Assembly (NCBI GenBank): GCA_019217005.1
Contig: JAHBNG010000114.1
Location: forward strand, 1 to 50,137
Length of the DNA stretch: 50,137 nucleotides
Source: Chloroflexi bacterium TSY
GTDB taxonomy: Bacteria; Chloroflexota; Anaerolineae; Caldilineales; Caldilineaceae
Reading direction: 5' to 3'
Shown: positions 33,468 to 42,793 of the stretch, piece after piece
Layout: each line of letters opens with the position of its first letter
Numbering within the stretch: the first letter of the stretch is position 1
Translations under genes and position numbers: made by a program
Notes under the pieces: generated by a model
Databases searched by the model: none
Told to the model about the DNA's origin: nothing
The model's input: only the letters and a program-made list of their open reading frames with translations

Positions 33468-34937
33468 ATGATCTGGTCAAATGAACAACACTTAGAAAAA
33501 CCGACATTGCTCTGGACAATGATTGCGCTAGTGGCGGGCACCACAAGTTCTATAATTATCATTCTGACAGGCGATCCACTGCTGATCGTGTTCGGAATGA
33601 TCGGTCTTGCCATTTTGGGAATCACATTATTCAACACAGAAATTGCTCTGCTCGTGCTGGTCTTTATGATCTATGCACGTGTTTCGGACGTGCTGTATCA
33701 CCATCACGGTGTCCCTTCGATTGCCAAAGTCTATGCGCCACTCTTGCTGCTAATTGTGGTTGCCCGTTGGTTTCTCTTTAAGGAACGTCCTTTGGGTTGG
33801 GAACGACCGCTCATATTTGTTGTGGCCTATGTAACGGTGGGCATGGGTTCGCTACTTTTTGCAGCAAACCAGACGCGTGCACAGCATGATGTGACACAAC
33901 TTGTCAAAGATGTTCTGATCGTCGTGGCTGTCGTCATGTTGCTCCAGCGTGGTTCGACCTTACGCCGAGTCATTTGGACTCTTCTCAGCGTCGGTATCTT
34001 TCTGGGTTCGCTCAGTGTTTATCAACAGATTACGGGATCGTTCGATAATAATTTCTGGGGATTCGCAACCGTTCAGGTTGAACACATTATCGGTCAATCA
34101 AACAGCCCGCGAATCTCTGGCCCTCTCTCGCCTAACTTTTTTGCGCTGGTCATGGTCGTTTTGGTTCCTCTCGCATTGGAACGCTTCTGGAATGAGGAAT
34201 CCATTATCTTACGCATTCTAGCCGCCTGGTCACTAACTGCCTGTGTATTAACCATTGTCTTTACTTTCTCGCGAGGTGGTTTTCTGGCGATGGGGCTTGT
34301 CTTGGCCTTAACGATGCTGCGCTATCCGCCCAAACCGATGGTTGTACTCATTACCGCCGTTGTCGTTGTGTTGATTGTACCGTTTGTTCCAGCGCAATAT
34401 ATGGCACGTATGGGGACAATGTTCGAGGCGCTACCATTTGTCGGTCGCGACACAGGTCCCAGTGTAGTCGTCGAAGAGGTCTCTTTTCGCGGCCGATTGA
34501 GTGAAATGACCGTGGCCGTACAGATGTTTGCAGATCACCCCCTATTCGGTGTTGGTCTTGGCAACTACAATTCCAACTATCTTGATTACTCGCGGGGATT
34601 GGGATTAGATAAACGGTTGGAGGCTCGCTCGGCACACAGTCTCTATCTTGAAGTTGCCGCAGAAACGGGCGTAGTCGGATTATTGACCTTTGGACTCTTG
34701 CTTTGGATGGCCTTTACCAGTGTCGGTCAAGCCCACCGACTCTTTCAACAAGCTGAATTAAGCGACTACGCCAATATCACTTCTGCAATTTCGATTGGTC
34801 TCATTGGATACTTTACGGGTTCCATCTTCCTACACGCTGCCTTTCCACGTTACTTTTGGCTATTGCTGGGTATTGCATTTGCCATTCCGCAAGTTGCAGA
34901 GCATGAGGCAGAGAAGGTTCAACAGGATAGAAAGTAA
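33468..34937 (+). CDS. Wzy/O-antigen-ligase-like polymerase
   Basis: The product has 489 residues with about 11-12 membrane spans. The Wzy_C/WaaL-type periplasmic loop is seen as FADHPLFGVGLGNYNSNYLD followed by RSAHSLYLEVAAETGVVGLL. It carries the conserved His-Ser of the family, and FTFSRGGFLAMGL lies before the loop. It should polymerise or ligate lipid-linked repeat units outside the cytoplasmic membrane. It starts 15 bases after the sulfotransferase stop and ends three bases before the next GT4 gene, so these are one operon. Confidence 0.9.
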   Translation: MIWSNEQHLEKPTLLWTMIALVAGTTSSIIIILTGDPLLIVFGMIGLAILGITLFNTEIALLVLVFMIYARVSDVLYHHHGVPSIAKVYAPLLLLIVVARWFLFKERPLGWERPLIFVVAYVTVGMGSLLFAANQTRAQHDVTQLVKDVLIVVAVVMLLQRGSTLRRVIWTLLSVGIFLGSLSVYQQITGSFDNNFWGFATVQVEHIIGQSNSPRISGPLSPNFFALVMVVLVPLALERFWNEESIILRILAAWSLTACVLTIVFTFSRGGFLAMGLVLALTMLRYPPKPMVVLITAVVVVLIVPFVPAQYMARMGTMFEALPFVGRDTGPSVVVEEVSFRGRLSEMTVAVQMFADHPLFGVGLGNYNSNYLDYSRGLGLDKRLEARSAHSLYLEVAAETGVVGLLTFGLLLWMAFTSVGQAHRLFQQAELSDYANITSAISIGLIGYFTGSIFLHAAFPRYFWLLLGIAFAIPQVAEHEAEKVQQDRK

Positions 34938-34940
34938 GTT

Positions 34941-36107
34941 ATGTACTCAAAAGCACGAATCCTTCATTTGACCGCGTCATTGCGGGTCGGTGGTGCAGAG
35001 CGCCTTTTATTACATCTGGCAGAACAGACAAATCGCCAAGAATTTGATGTCCATATCTGTTCCATCGGCGAGTTTGGTGAACATTCACTCATGGGAGAGT
35101 TCAAAAAACTAAATCTACCTCTCCACGTGATACCGGCCAAACATTTCTACACCACTCGTCCACTGTGGGCCATCATCGATTACATTCGCAGCAACCAGAT
35201 TGACTGTCTTCAGACACATCTAATCGATGCAGACATTCTTGGCACTATCGCTGGGTGGTTCACATCGACTCCAGTCATTTCCACCTTGCAAAACGTGCCA
35301 CAAAACTATGCACGCCAACGGTTTGATCGTTCCACATTGATGCGACTCGCAACCCACTATGGCGCCGCCCATTTGGTCGCCGTCTCTCGACACGTCCAAC
35401 GGCTCTTTATCGATGAGTGGCGCATACCAGAGCAACGCATCCAGGTCATTCACAATGCCGTGCAGCTTGCGCCATTTTTAAACATTTCGGAACCATCTCT
35501 ATCATCTAAGAACGGGCCCCTGACGATCACAAATATTGCCAGCCTGACTCCCCAAAAAGGACAACATCTGCTTCTCAAAGCGGCCAAACAGATCCTTGGC
35601 CAACGTTCTGACGTACACTTCATCTTTGTGGGGCGAGGCAAGTTACGCCAATCTCTCGAAACGCAAGCGGCAGAGCTGGGAATTGCGGAGCATGTTACCT
35701 TCGCTGGATTGCGTAGTGATATCTCCAACATTCTTGCCGCGACCGATATCTTTGTTCTTTCCTCTTTGTGGGAGGGGTTGCCCCTCTCGGCCATCGAAGC
35801 AATGGGAGCGGCGCGCCCTGTCGTCTTGACCGATGTTGGCGGGAACCGAGAGTTAGTCGTTTCCGACAAACATGGTGTGATGGTGCCAGCGGGCCAAGTA
35901 CCTCCCTTGGCAAATGCACTGCTCGATTTGCTTGAACGCCCCGAACAGCGTCTGGCTCTTGGAAAAACGGGAAGAGACTACGTCAAACAGAATTTTGGAA
36001 TCCAGACAATTACGAAACGCTATGAAGAACTCTATCGGCGTATTTTGGGCAAGGATTTCAAATATCAACAAGATGTAGAACTTTTATCATCTCAGTCGGG
36101 GAATTAA
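34941..36107 (+). CDS. GT4 glycosyltransferase
   Basis: The product has 388 residues in the GT-B fold. The N-terminal glycine loop is RVGGAERLLLHLAEQTNRQE. IDCLQTHLIDADILG and LVAVSRHVQRLFIDEW follow. The C-terminal domain has NIASLTPQKGQHLLLKAAKQ, HFIFVGRGKLRQSLE and the donor motif WEGLPLSAIEAMGAARPVVL (E-x7-E), then GGNRELV. It lies between the polymerase and the third sulfotransferase, spaced by three and four bases. Confidence 0.92.
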   Translation: MYSKARILHLTASLRVGGAERLLLHLAEQTNRQEFDVHICSIGEFGEHSLMGEFKKLNLPLHVIPAKHFYTTRPLWAIIDYIRSNQIDCLQTHLIDADILGTIAGWFTSTPVISTLQNVPQNYARQRFDRSTLMRLATHYGAAHLVAVSRHVQRLFIDEWRIPEQRIQVIHNAVQLAPFLNISEPSLSSKNGPLTITNIASLTPQKGQHLLLKAAKQILGQRSDVHFIFVGRGKLRQSLETQAAELGIAEHVTFAGLRSDISNILAATDIFVLSSLWEGLPLSAIEAMGAARPVVLTDVGGNRELVVSDKHGVMVPAGQVPPLANALLDLLERPEQRLALGKTGRDYVKQNFGIQTITKRYEELYRRILGKDFKYQQDVELLSSQSGN

Positions 36108-36111
36108 GGAG

Positions 36112-37119
36112 ATGAATGTGAAACAACCAATTTTTATCAACGGTGTCGGGCGCAGTGGATCAACACTTTTCCATCGTCTATTCTCTGCGCACCCGCATGT
36201 GGCATGGTTATCCAGGCTATCGGAGCAATTTCCAAAACAACCAGTCGTCAATCGCTATCTGATGAACGGTCTTGACATCCCGGCTATCGGCAAAATTTTG
36301 CAGAAAAAGGTAAAGCCACGCGAATGTTACTCCTTTTGGAATCATTATTATCCAGGCTTTGGTGTGAGTTGTCGGGACTTAACGGCGCATGATGTGACAA
36401 ACCGCGTGAAGAAACGCTTGCCCCAAGCCCTTGCTCAGACCCTGACACCGAAACGCAATCGACTCTTGATCAAGATCACTGGATGGCCACGAGTCGGCTT
36501 TTTGCATGAATTGTTCGATGACATCAAATTCATCTCCATCGTGCGCGATGGCAGAGCCGTCGTCAACTCCATGATCAATGTAGGTTGGTGGTGGGGCTGG
36601 CAGGGTCCAGAAAATTGGCGTTGGGGTCAGTTAACAGAGCATCAACAAGCACTCTGGGAACGCCACAATCGCTCATTTGTGGCCTTGGCCGCCATCGAAT
36701 GGACCATCTTGATGGAGGCAGATCGTCTCGCTCGAGAGCAGTTTCCAGCAAAAAAACAGTAGCAGCAAAAGTCGGGTACAAATTTTTCATGCAAACAGAG
36801 GGCTGCTCTAGGATTTCACCCCTTATGGTCATTTTTTGTACCCGACTTTTGCCGTAGCTGAAAAAAAACCATGAGCGTACGCTATGAAGATCTATGTGCA
36901 AATCCGATCGATACCTGTCGTGAAGCCGCGGCCTTCTGTGAGCTGGAATGGACGGACCAATTTGAGAAATACATTGCTCAATATTCAATCTCTGATGCGA
37001 ACGACAAATGGCAGAAAGAACTGACCAGCGAACAGCAGGAGAGCATCACGGACATCATGGAGGAATATCTACTCGACTACCAATATCTGGCTAGAGAGGA
37101 AGCCCTATTCGAACTATGA
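36112..37119 (+). pseudogene. Sulfotransferase (third of three), split by a 104-bp palindrome
   Basis: The first part has the PAPS loop FINGVGRSGSTLFHRLFSAH and the block IKFISIVRDGRAVVNSMINV, and runs to FPAKK followed by a stop inside the inserted palindrome. The second part continues MSVRYEDLCANPIDTCREAA and ends EEALFEL. Deleting 36757-36860 and one A-tract copy restores FPAKKTMSVRYEDLC in frame when eight A residues are kept, giving a normal 299-residue sulfotransferase. As written, the C-terminal block (RYEDL) is lost from the main product. The following GT4 gene starts within its stop codon region. Confidence 0.88.
36757..36860. repeat. 104-bp palindromic MITE inside the sulfotransferase gene
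   Basis: Perfect 18-bp arms GCAAAAGTCGGGTACAAA and TTTGTACCCGACTTTTGC lie inside ends CAGTAGC and GTAGCTG. The element is flanked by A-tracts of seven (36750-36756) and eight (36861-36868) bases, consistent with a target duplication of about 7-8 bp. Only this copy is seen in the window. Confidence 0.85.
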
Positions 37120-38267
37120 AACGAAGAGTGTTACGGGTCGCCATGATCATTCAAGCGTATCTGCCTCATGTTGGTGGTGCAGAGCGCCAGTTGGCTGCAT
37201 TGGCTCCTCTATTGAGAGAACGCGGGATCGATGTCCATATTCTGACACGTCGATATCCTGGGCTAGCAGCGGAAGAGATCATTGACGGGACACCCGTCTA
37301 TAGACTGCCCATCCCCGGTCCCAAGGCCGTGGCATCGCTTTCATTTACTCTCATGGCCCTGGCCCAGTTATGGCGTCTGCGGCCAGATGTGATTCACGCG
37401 CATGAACTGCTCTCACCAACCACGACCGCTGTTGCCGCCAAACGGCTTCTGAAGATTCCCATTGTGGCAAAAGTTTTGCGCGGCGGCAAACTGGGCGATG
37501 TTGATAAGTTGCAGACGCGCGCCGGAGGAATGCAGCGCTTGGCCTCATTTCGCGGCAATGTCGACGCCTTTATCACCATTAGTCATGAAATTGACTATGA
37601 ATTGGCTGAACTGGGTATCCCCCGAACGAAGCGTCCCTTTATTCCGAATGGCGTGGATACAGCGCGATTTCGCCCAATCGCAGCACCAGAAAAGCAGAAT
37701 CTGCGGCACAAACTTGCGTTACCAGCGGGTCCAATCGCCGTATTTAGTGGCCGACTTGCACCAGAAAAACGAGTTGATCAGCTAATCGATCTTTGGCCCA
37801 CTATCCGAACAAAGCATGCAGACGCCTTGTTGCTCATACTGGGAACGGGTGATGAGGCAGATAAATTAATGGCCCAAGCAGGAGATGGCGTGCGCTTTGC
37901 CGGTCGAGTTGATGACGTTGCACCCTATCTGAAAGCCGCAGATCTATTTCTCTTGCCCTCAGCGACCGAGGGATTATCGAATGCACTCCTCGAGGCGATG
38001 GCCAGTGGACTCCCTGCCATTGTCACCAATGTTGGTGGCGCGCCTGATTTGATTGAGCACCAGCAGAGTGGGTGGCTCATTCCGCCAGACCAACCAATTG
38101 CGCTTCAAGATGGGCTTCAGTGCCTGCTCGGTGACTCCAATATGCGAACTGCTTTGGGTCAGAAAGCCCGCAGGCGCGTCATGCAAGAATATGGGTTGCA
38201 CGCCGTTGCAGACCGCCTCTGTGCGCTCTATGAAACCGTACGAGCCGGCAAACCATTCCATGGGTAA
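37116..38267 (+). CDS. GT4 glycosyltransferase
   Basis: The product has 383 residues in the GT-B fold: MIIQAYLPHVGGAERQLAAL, PDVIHAHELLSPTTTAVAAK, KVLRGGKLGDVDKL, IPNGVDTARFRP, AVFSGRLAPEKRVDQLIDLW and the donor motif TEGLSNALLEAMASGLPAIV (E-x7-E), then GGAPDLIEH. The ATG overlaps the stop of the interrupted sulfotransferase gene (ATGA), so the palindrome upstream may reduce its translation by polarity. It is the last gene before the IS110-type element. Confidence 0.93.
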   Translation: MKRRVLRVAMIIQAYLPHVGGAERQLAALAPLLRERGIDVHILTRRYPGLAAEEIIDGTPVYRLPIPGPKAVASLSFTLMALAQLWRLRPDVIHAHELLSPTTTAVAAKRLLKIPIVAKVLRGGKLGDVDKLQTRAGGMQRLASFRGNVDAFITISHEIDYELAELGIPRTKRPFIPNGVDTARFRPIAAPEKQNLRHKLALPAGPIAVFSGRLAPEKRVDQLIDLWPTIRTKHADALLLILGTGDEADKLMAQAGDGVRFAGRVDDVAPYLKAADLFLLPSATEGLSNALLEAMASGLPAIVTNVGGAPDLIEHQQSGWLIPPDQPIALQDGLQCLLGDSNMRTALGQKARRRVMQEYGLHAVADRLCALYETVRAGKPFHG

Positions 38268-38328
38268 TGTATTTTTTGGAATAACCATAAGTAAGAACAT
38301 CGGTTCTTCCGGAATACAGGGGGCGTAA

Positions 38329-38384
38329 CTTCCCGGAAGAGGTCAAGAACAGCCTCGTTGACGATCTCATACCTGACCTCTTCC
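38329..38384. repeat. CTTCCCGGAAG palindrome, right arm broken
   Basis: CTTCCCGGAAGAGGTCA (38329-38345) pairs with TGACCTCTTCC (38374-38384), after which the expected GGGAAG is missing. TCCGGGAAGTT, the missing piece plus flank, is found at 39996-40006 on the far side of the IS110-type element. The complete relative is at 16182-16247. Confidence 0.6.
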
Positions 38385-38390
38385 TGTTAG

Positions 38391-38634
38391 GTAATATAGG
38401 AAAGGGAGATAAAATAAGGGAAGGCAAAAGCAAGGAAAGCCGAAACTTATTGGACTCTCGACCTGGCAAAAAGGACCAACCTCTTCGAGCGGTGCGACCG
38501 CCCTTCCCGGACAGTCCGCCAGGTCGACGCCGTGCAACGTCGAAAGCGTGCAGCACCTCGAGTGCCATAACAGGAAAACGGAAAACAGCGTCCAAAGTTG
38601 AGGAGCTCAGGCGATACGGGAGAGGAGGTCCAAG
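38391..38634 (+). ncRNA. Candidate IS110 bridge RNA region
   Basis: The non-coding stretch before an IS110 transposase is where bridge RNAs are encoded in this family (established for IS621 and relatives). Here it contains a 9-bp stem CGACCTGGC (38459-38467) with GCCAGGTCG (38518-38526). This encloses a second stem GGAC/GTCC (38473-38476, 38514-38517) and a terminal hairpin GCGGT-GCG-ACCGC (38489-38501), leaving internal loops. A further hairpin GCAC-CTCGA-GTGC is at 38553-38565. Guide loops matching donor and target were not identified with confidence. Confidence 0.5.
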
Positions 38635-39853
38635 ATGAAAGTGAAAATGGGAATCGACTGGAGTGAAAAGAAACATGATGTGATGATGTTGGATGAGACA
38701 GGACGAGCGCTGGGCTATGCGCAGATAGAGCATAGCCAGAAGGGATTTCGCCAAATTGAAGAAATGAGAAAGAAGACAGGAGCGAGCCATGATGAAGTGA
38801 CAGTGGGACTGGAAACAGCGCATAATTTGCTGATTGATTATCTCTGGTCGAGCGGGTACAAGAATGTCTATGTGGTGCCGCCGAATGTGGTGAACAAGAG
38901 TCGGGAGCGCTATAGTCAAAGTGGTGCGCATAATGATAAGAGTGATGCCTATGTGATAGCAGATTTGTTGCGGACCGATGTCCATCGATTTTATCCTTGG
39001 TCACCTGGCAGTGAATTACTCCAGCAGATGCGAGTGGTCAGCAGTGCCACACAATACTGGACCAAAGAGACTGTGGCCTTATCCAACCGTCTGCGCGCTT
39101 GCCTGTTGCGTTACCATCCGGCGCTGCTTGAGGTCTTCAGCAACTGGCCTTCTCGGATTGCCTGCCACCTGGTTCTGACCTATCCAACGCCAGAGCATGT
39201 GCGCAACTCCACCTATGAAGGCTTCCAAGAGTTTCTCAAGCAGCACCGACATACGCAACCCCGTAAATGGGTCACTTGTTATGATAAGTTAACCGCCACT
39301 TATCCCACATCAGCTCCTGCATTTGTGCCAGCGTATCAACGAGAAGCTCTTCAGCTGGCTGAATGTCTTTTGCTTGCACTGCGCTATGAACAAGAGACCC
39401 TTGACCAGTTACAGTCACTTTTTCTGCAACATCCGGATCAGCATATCTTTGCTTCTTTACCTGGTGCTGGCCAGCTTTTAGCTCCCAGTCTTCTGGTCAA
39501 GTTTGGCGAAGACAGGAAACGCTTTCCCTCTCCCATGAGCCTTCAGTCTCTGGCGGGAACCTGTCCTGTCACCAAACAAAGTGGCAAAGTCAGAACCGTT
39601 CATTTCCGCAGAGCTTGCGATCACGACTTTCGTTATTTTACTCAGCAATTTGCTCGCTGCTCCCGCAAAGAGTCTTCTTGGGCCGCTGCTTTTTACACCG
39701 CCGCTCGCCAACGCGGTCTCAAAAAGAGTCATGCTGATCGCACTCGCTAATCGCTGGATTTGCATCATTTGGAAATTGTGGCAAGACAAGAAACCTTATG
39801 ATGAATCTTTCCATTTGCAGCAACGAGCCCATCGTCGCCAACCTATCGCTTAA
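38635..39853 (+). pseudogene. IS110-family transposase (DEDD recombinase), C-terminal frameshift
   Basis: ATG 38635 is preceded by GAGAGGAGG. The N-terminal RuvC-like DEDD domain shows Asp8 (MGIDWSEKKHDV), Glu60 (VGLETAHNL), Asp101 and Asp104 (AHNDKSDAYVIADLLRTD). The C-terminal Transposase_20 domain has SLPGAGQLLAPSLLVKFGED and LQSLAGTCPVTKQSGKVRTV, with a candidate nucleophile Ser305. The frame stops at 39750 after KKSHADRTR. The family-like end ALANRWICIIWKLWQDKKPY continues in another frame to TAA 39853. Two bases (GC) missing from CGCGCACTCGCT would explain the break; repaired, the protein has 406 residues. Confidence 0.85.
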
Positions 39854-40085
39854 TTGCTTCTAATTTTTTACTATGTATCGCCTTTGGGTTCCTTGCCTTT
39901 GTCCTCATCTATATGTTGACATAACACGCTGCTGGTTCTCTCTATCAGTTCTTCTTCAACGCGCCCTTTTGGAACTGCCATTACATACAAAGCGTGTCCG
40001 GGAAGTTCATGGCACTTCTTTGTCAACTCCCTGAGATCCTGAAGAGCCAGAACATCCTCAACAAGAATGAATAAACAACATTAGA
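39854..40085. other. Gap after the IS110 gene with a minus-strand open frame
   Basis: The region holds the IS110 right end, the TCCGGGAAGTT fragment (39996-40006) and a minus-strand frame from 40080 to a TAG at 39871-39873. That frame reads LVEDVLALQDLRELTKKCHE, then LPGHALYVMAVPKGRVEEEL and IERTSSVLCQHIDEDKG. The composition is protein-like but there is no start codon or ribosome site and I do not recognise it. It may be the remnant of a displaced gene or chance. Confidence 0.35.
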
Positions 40086-41334
40086 ATGATTTATAAACTT
40101 TTTTATCTTTGTCTAGCGTTTATTGCTTATGTCTACGCGGGGTATCCACTTCTTTTAGGATTACTGACGCGAATTGTTCCACCGAAAAACTCGCTACCAC
40201 CTCTCTCAAAAGGAGAGCAGGACAGGACCAGTCGAGGTCGGTCAATGCGAAGTAAACAACCTATTCAGCCAAATACAGAACAGATCGACGCAACACCAAG
40301 CGTCACGCTCCTCATTGCTGCCTACAATGAAGAAACATGTATCGCCGAGAAGTTAGAAAATAGCCTGTGTCTTGATTATCCGTCGGATCGCTTACAAATC
40401 CTGGTGGCAGCCGATGGTTCGAACGATCGCACAGCCGACATTGTCCGTTCGTTTACTGCTCGAGGTGTCGAGTTGAGCTATATTCCGCAGCGGCAAGGGA
40501 AGATGGCTGCCATCAATCGCGCCATGACCCAAGCGAATGGAGAGATTATTGTCTTCTCCGATGCCAATAATCTCTATGACGCATCCACGCTGCGCGAGCT
40601 TGTTCGCCCCTTTGCCGACCCAAAGGTTGGCGGCGTCAGTGGTGCCAAGACCATCCAACGCGGTGATGGCGTGTTGGGCGAATCCGAAGGACTCTATTGG
40701 AAATATGAGTCTTGGATCAAGAAGCAGGAAACACGTCTTGGCTGCTGTACAGGAGTTTCGGGCGAGATCTTAGCGTTGCGCCAACATCTCTTTGAACCAG
40801 CACCAGAGGGGATTATCAATGACGATTTTTATATGGTGATGCGTCTCATCGCACGTGGTTATAACCTGGTCTATGCCCCAAATGCCCGTTCAAGAGAACG
40901 TGTCTCACCAACTGCACAAGATGAAGTGACACGCCGCTCGCGTATTGTCGCAGGCCGCTATCAGGCACTTTCCCTGGCTCCACGGTTGTTGCCCTGGAGA
41001 CGCCCAAGGGTTGTTTGGCAAGTGATTTCGCATAAATATTTGCGCCCGTTGATTCCTCTCTTTATGTTGGGGGCACTCATTACAAATCTATCGCTGGTTG
41101 CCTTTGGAGCTCAACAAAGGAGCCGATTCCTGTTTTTCCTGTTGGGTCAATTTCTTTTCTATGGCGCCGCCTGGATTGGCCATCAATTTAAGATGCGCGG
41201 TCTACTCGGCCGACTCTTTTATTTGCCCACATTCCTTGTCAACAGCAACTGGGCCGCCCTCGTTGGTTTGTATCGATACCTAACCAGCGGGCAAAGCGCA
41301 CTTTGGCAACGAGCCGCGCGACGGGAAAATCAAC

Positions 41335-41384
41335 CAACGAACAAACCAACTGACAACCACACAATTCCTCAGACGACCTCTAAA
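41335..41384. repeat. Intergenic-type repeat inside the GT2-BcsB linker
   Basis: Bases 41343-41374 are identical to 22662-22693 in the leader of the locus. Here they are translated as the linker ENQPTNKPTDNHTIPQTT between the GT2 membrane region and the BcsB-like half. A new in-frame ATG follows at 41412, with GAGGC upstream. Confidence 0.8.
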
Positions 41385-42578
41385 TGGTTACACTTTGAGG
41401 CAAAAATCACAATGACAGACGCCGATTTAAAACATATTTTGGAAATACGGAGGATTGGGCAATTCGCTGCTGTGATCCTCCTGGCTCTATGTATCTTGAC
41501 AATAGATCGATCCACATTGATCTATGCTGCGAGCATCGAAACAAAGTCCCTAGAAATGCAGCCTGGTTTGCCAGGGGTGACTCAGACCGAGCGCTCAAAC
41601 CAGGAGGGAGAGGCTGTTCCATTCACGCGGTTAGGATATGAGGAACGGACGCTGCATGGACCCTCTAGCTCATTCGCCATTTTCTTCAGCATGCCCGCTG
41701 ATTGGCAGCTCTTGGATGGGGCCTCGCTACAGTTGAACTTTACGGTTCTTGGCCTCAGCGAAGGGGGGATAGATGACCGAAGAGGTCCCACTCGTGAGCA
41801 AACTCGTACCAGTTATGAAGTATTAGAAGTCAAATTTAACAATATATCTCTGGGCATCATTGACCTCATAGATAATGGCCCCCAGACCATCACATACCCC
41901 ATTCCATCAGAGGCACTCGTGAGTCCACGACTGGACGAACGACATCAGCTCTGGTTGCAAGTGCGCAGTGACCGTTTGTGCGATGCGGAACAGCATGTCG
42001 GCGTCGTCATCCACCCCACATCACAGCTTCTATTGCCTCATGCTCAGGGTTCGCCTACGATCGAGTTGGCACGTCTTCCCCAACCAATTTTTCAGCGCTC
42101 GTTTGTGCCGGACAGCGCGCTGATTGTCGTGCCGGATGCAGCGGACACAGCGGATCTGCAAACTGCTTTAAACGTTGCAGCTGGCTTTGGCAGTATGACC
42201 GATAGCTCGCTTGCAATGACGCTTACAACCGAAAGTCTGTTGACTGAACAATTGCGGGCTGGGCATCATATGATTCTCATCAATCAAAGCGACAAGCTAC
42301 GCCTGGCAGACGATTTCATCCTTCCTCTCAACACCAATATGGAACGAACTACTACGGGCGTGCAGAGAGATGATGGCCTCATTCAAATGGCTATTTCACC
42401 CTGGAATCCCTCCAAGATTGTGCTAACCGTTGGTGGTGATACAGCGGCCGGTCTGATCAAGGCCGGGCAAGCGGTCAGCACCGGTTCGATCCAACCAGGA
42501 CCTGCCCCGAACGTGGCCATTGTTGCCGCAGTTCAGCCCAGTGTCGTAGCGGTCCCATCTGTTTCCACTTCCCAGACT

Positions 42579-42793
42579 CAGTAGATCCAAATTTCAGGTT
42601 TTGAGAGAGAATTCTGGCTAAACAGTTGACATAAATACAAATTTGCCGGTCGATATCTAGTTTTTGCGTTAGATTTGGGCGATTTTCAGATATGAAATAG
42701 GTTGTTTTCTGTAACCGAAATCTGAATAAATGACTCCAAAATCCCTGCAATCTCGACTGAAAATCGCCAAAAACGCCAAATTTGGATCTACTG
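42579..42793. repeat. 215-bp MITE, copy B (inside the BcsB-like region)
   Basis: Ends CAGTAGATCCAAATTT and AAATTTGGATCTACTG are flanked by AGACT (42574-42578 and 42794-42798). It is inverted relative to copy A at 10421-10635 and differs from it at two bases by eye. Its first bases supply the in-frame TAG that ends the upstream reading frame. Confidence 0.95.

Larger units (their letters stand above)
38385..39995 (+). mobile_element. IS110-family element (ends inferred)
   Basis: It consists of a 250-base non-coding left part, the transposase frame (38635-39853) and a short right part. The ends are placed where the CTTCCCGGAAG palindrome is interrupted and resumes (TCC at 38382-38384 and 39996-39998). 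IS110 elements lack terminal inverted repeats and often use palindromic repeats as targets, which fits. The right end is uncertain, because a minus-strand open frame (39871-40080) runs across it. Confidence 0.6.

Noticed and set aside
38179..39004. Long minus-strand frames across the IS110 left part
   Set aside because: They cover the non-coding leader and the DEDD domain in reverse, with low-complexity Ser/His-rich translations.
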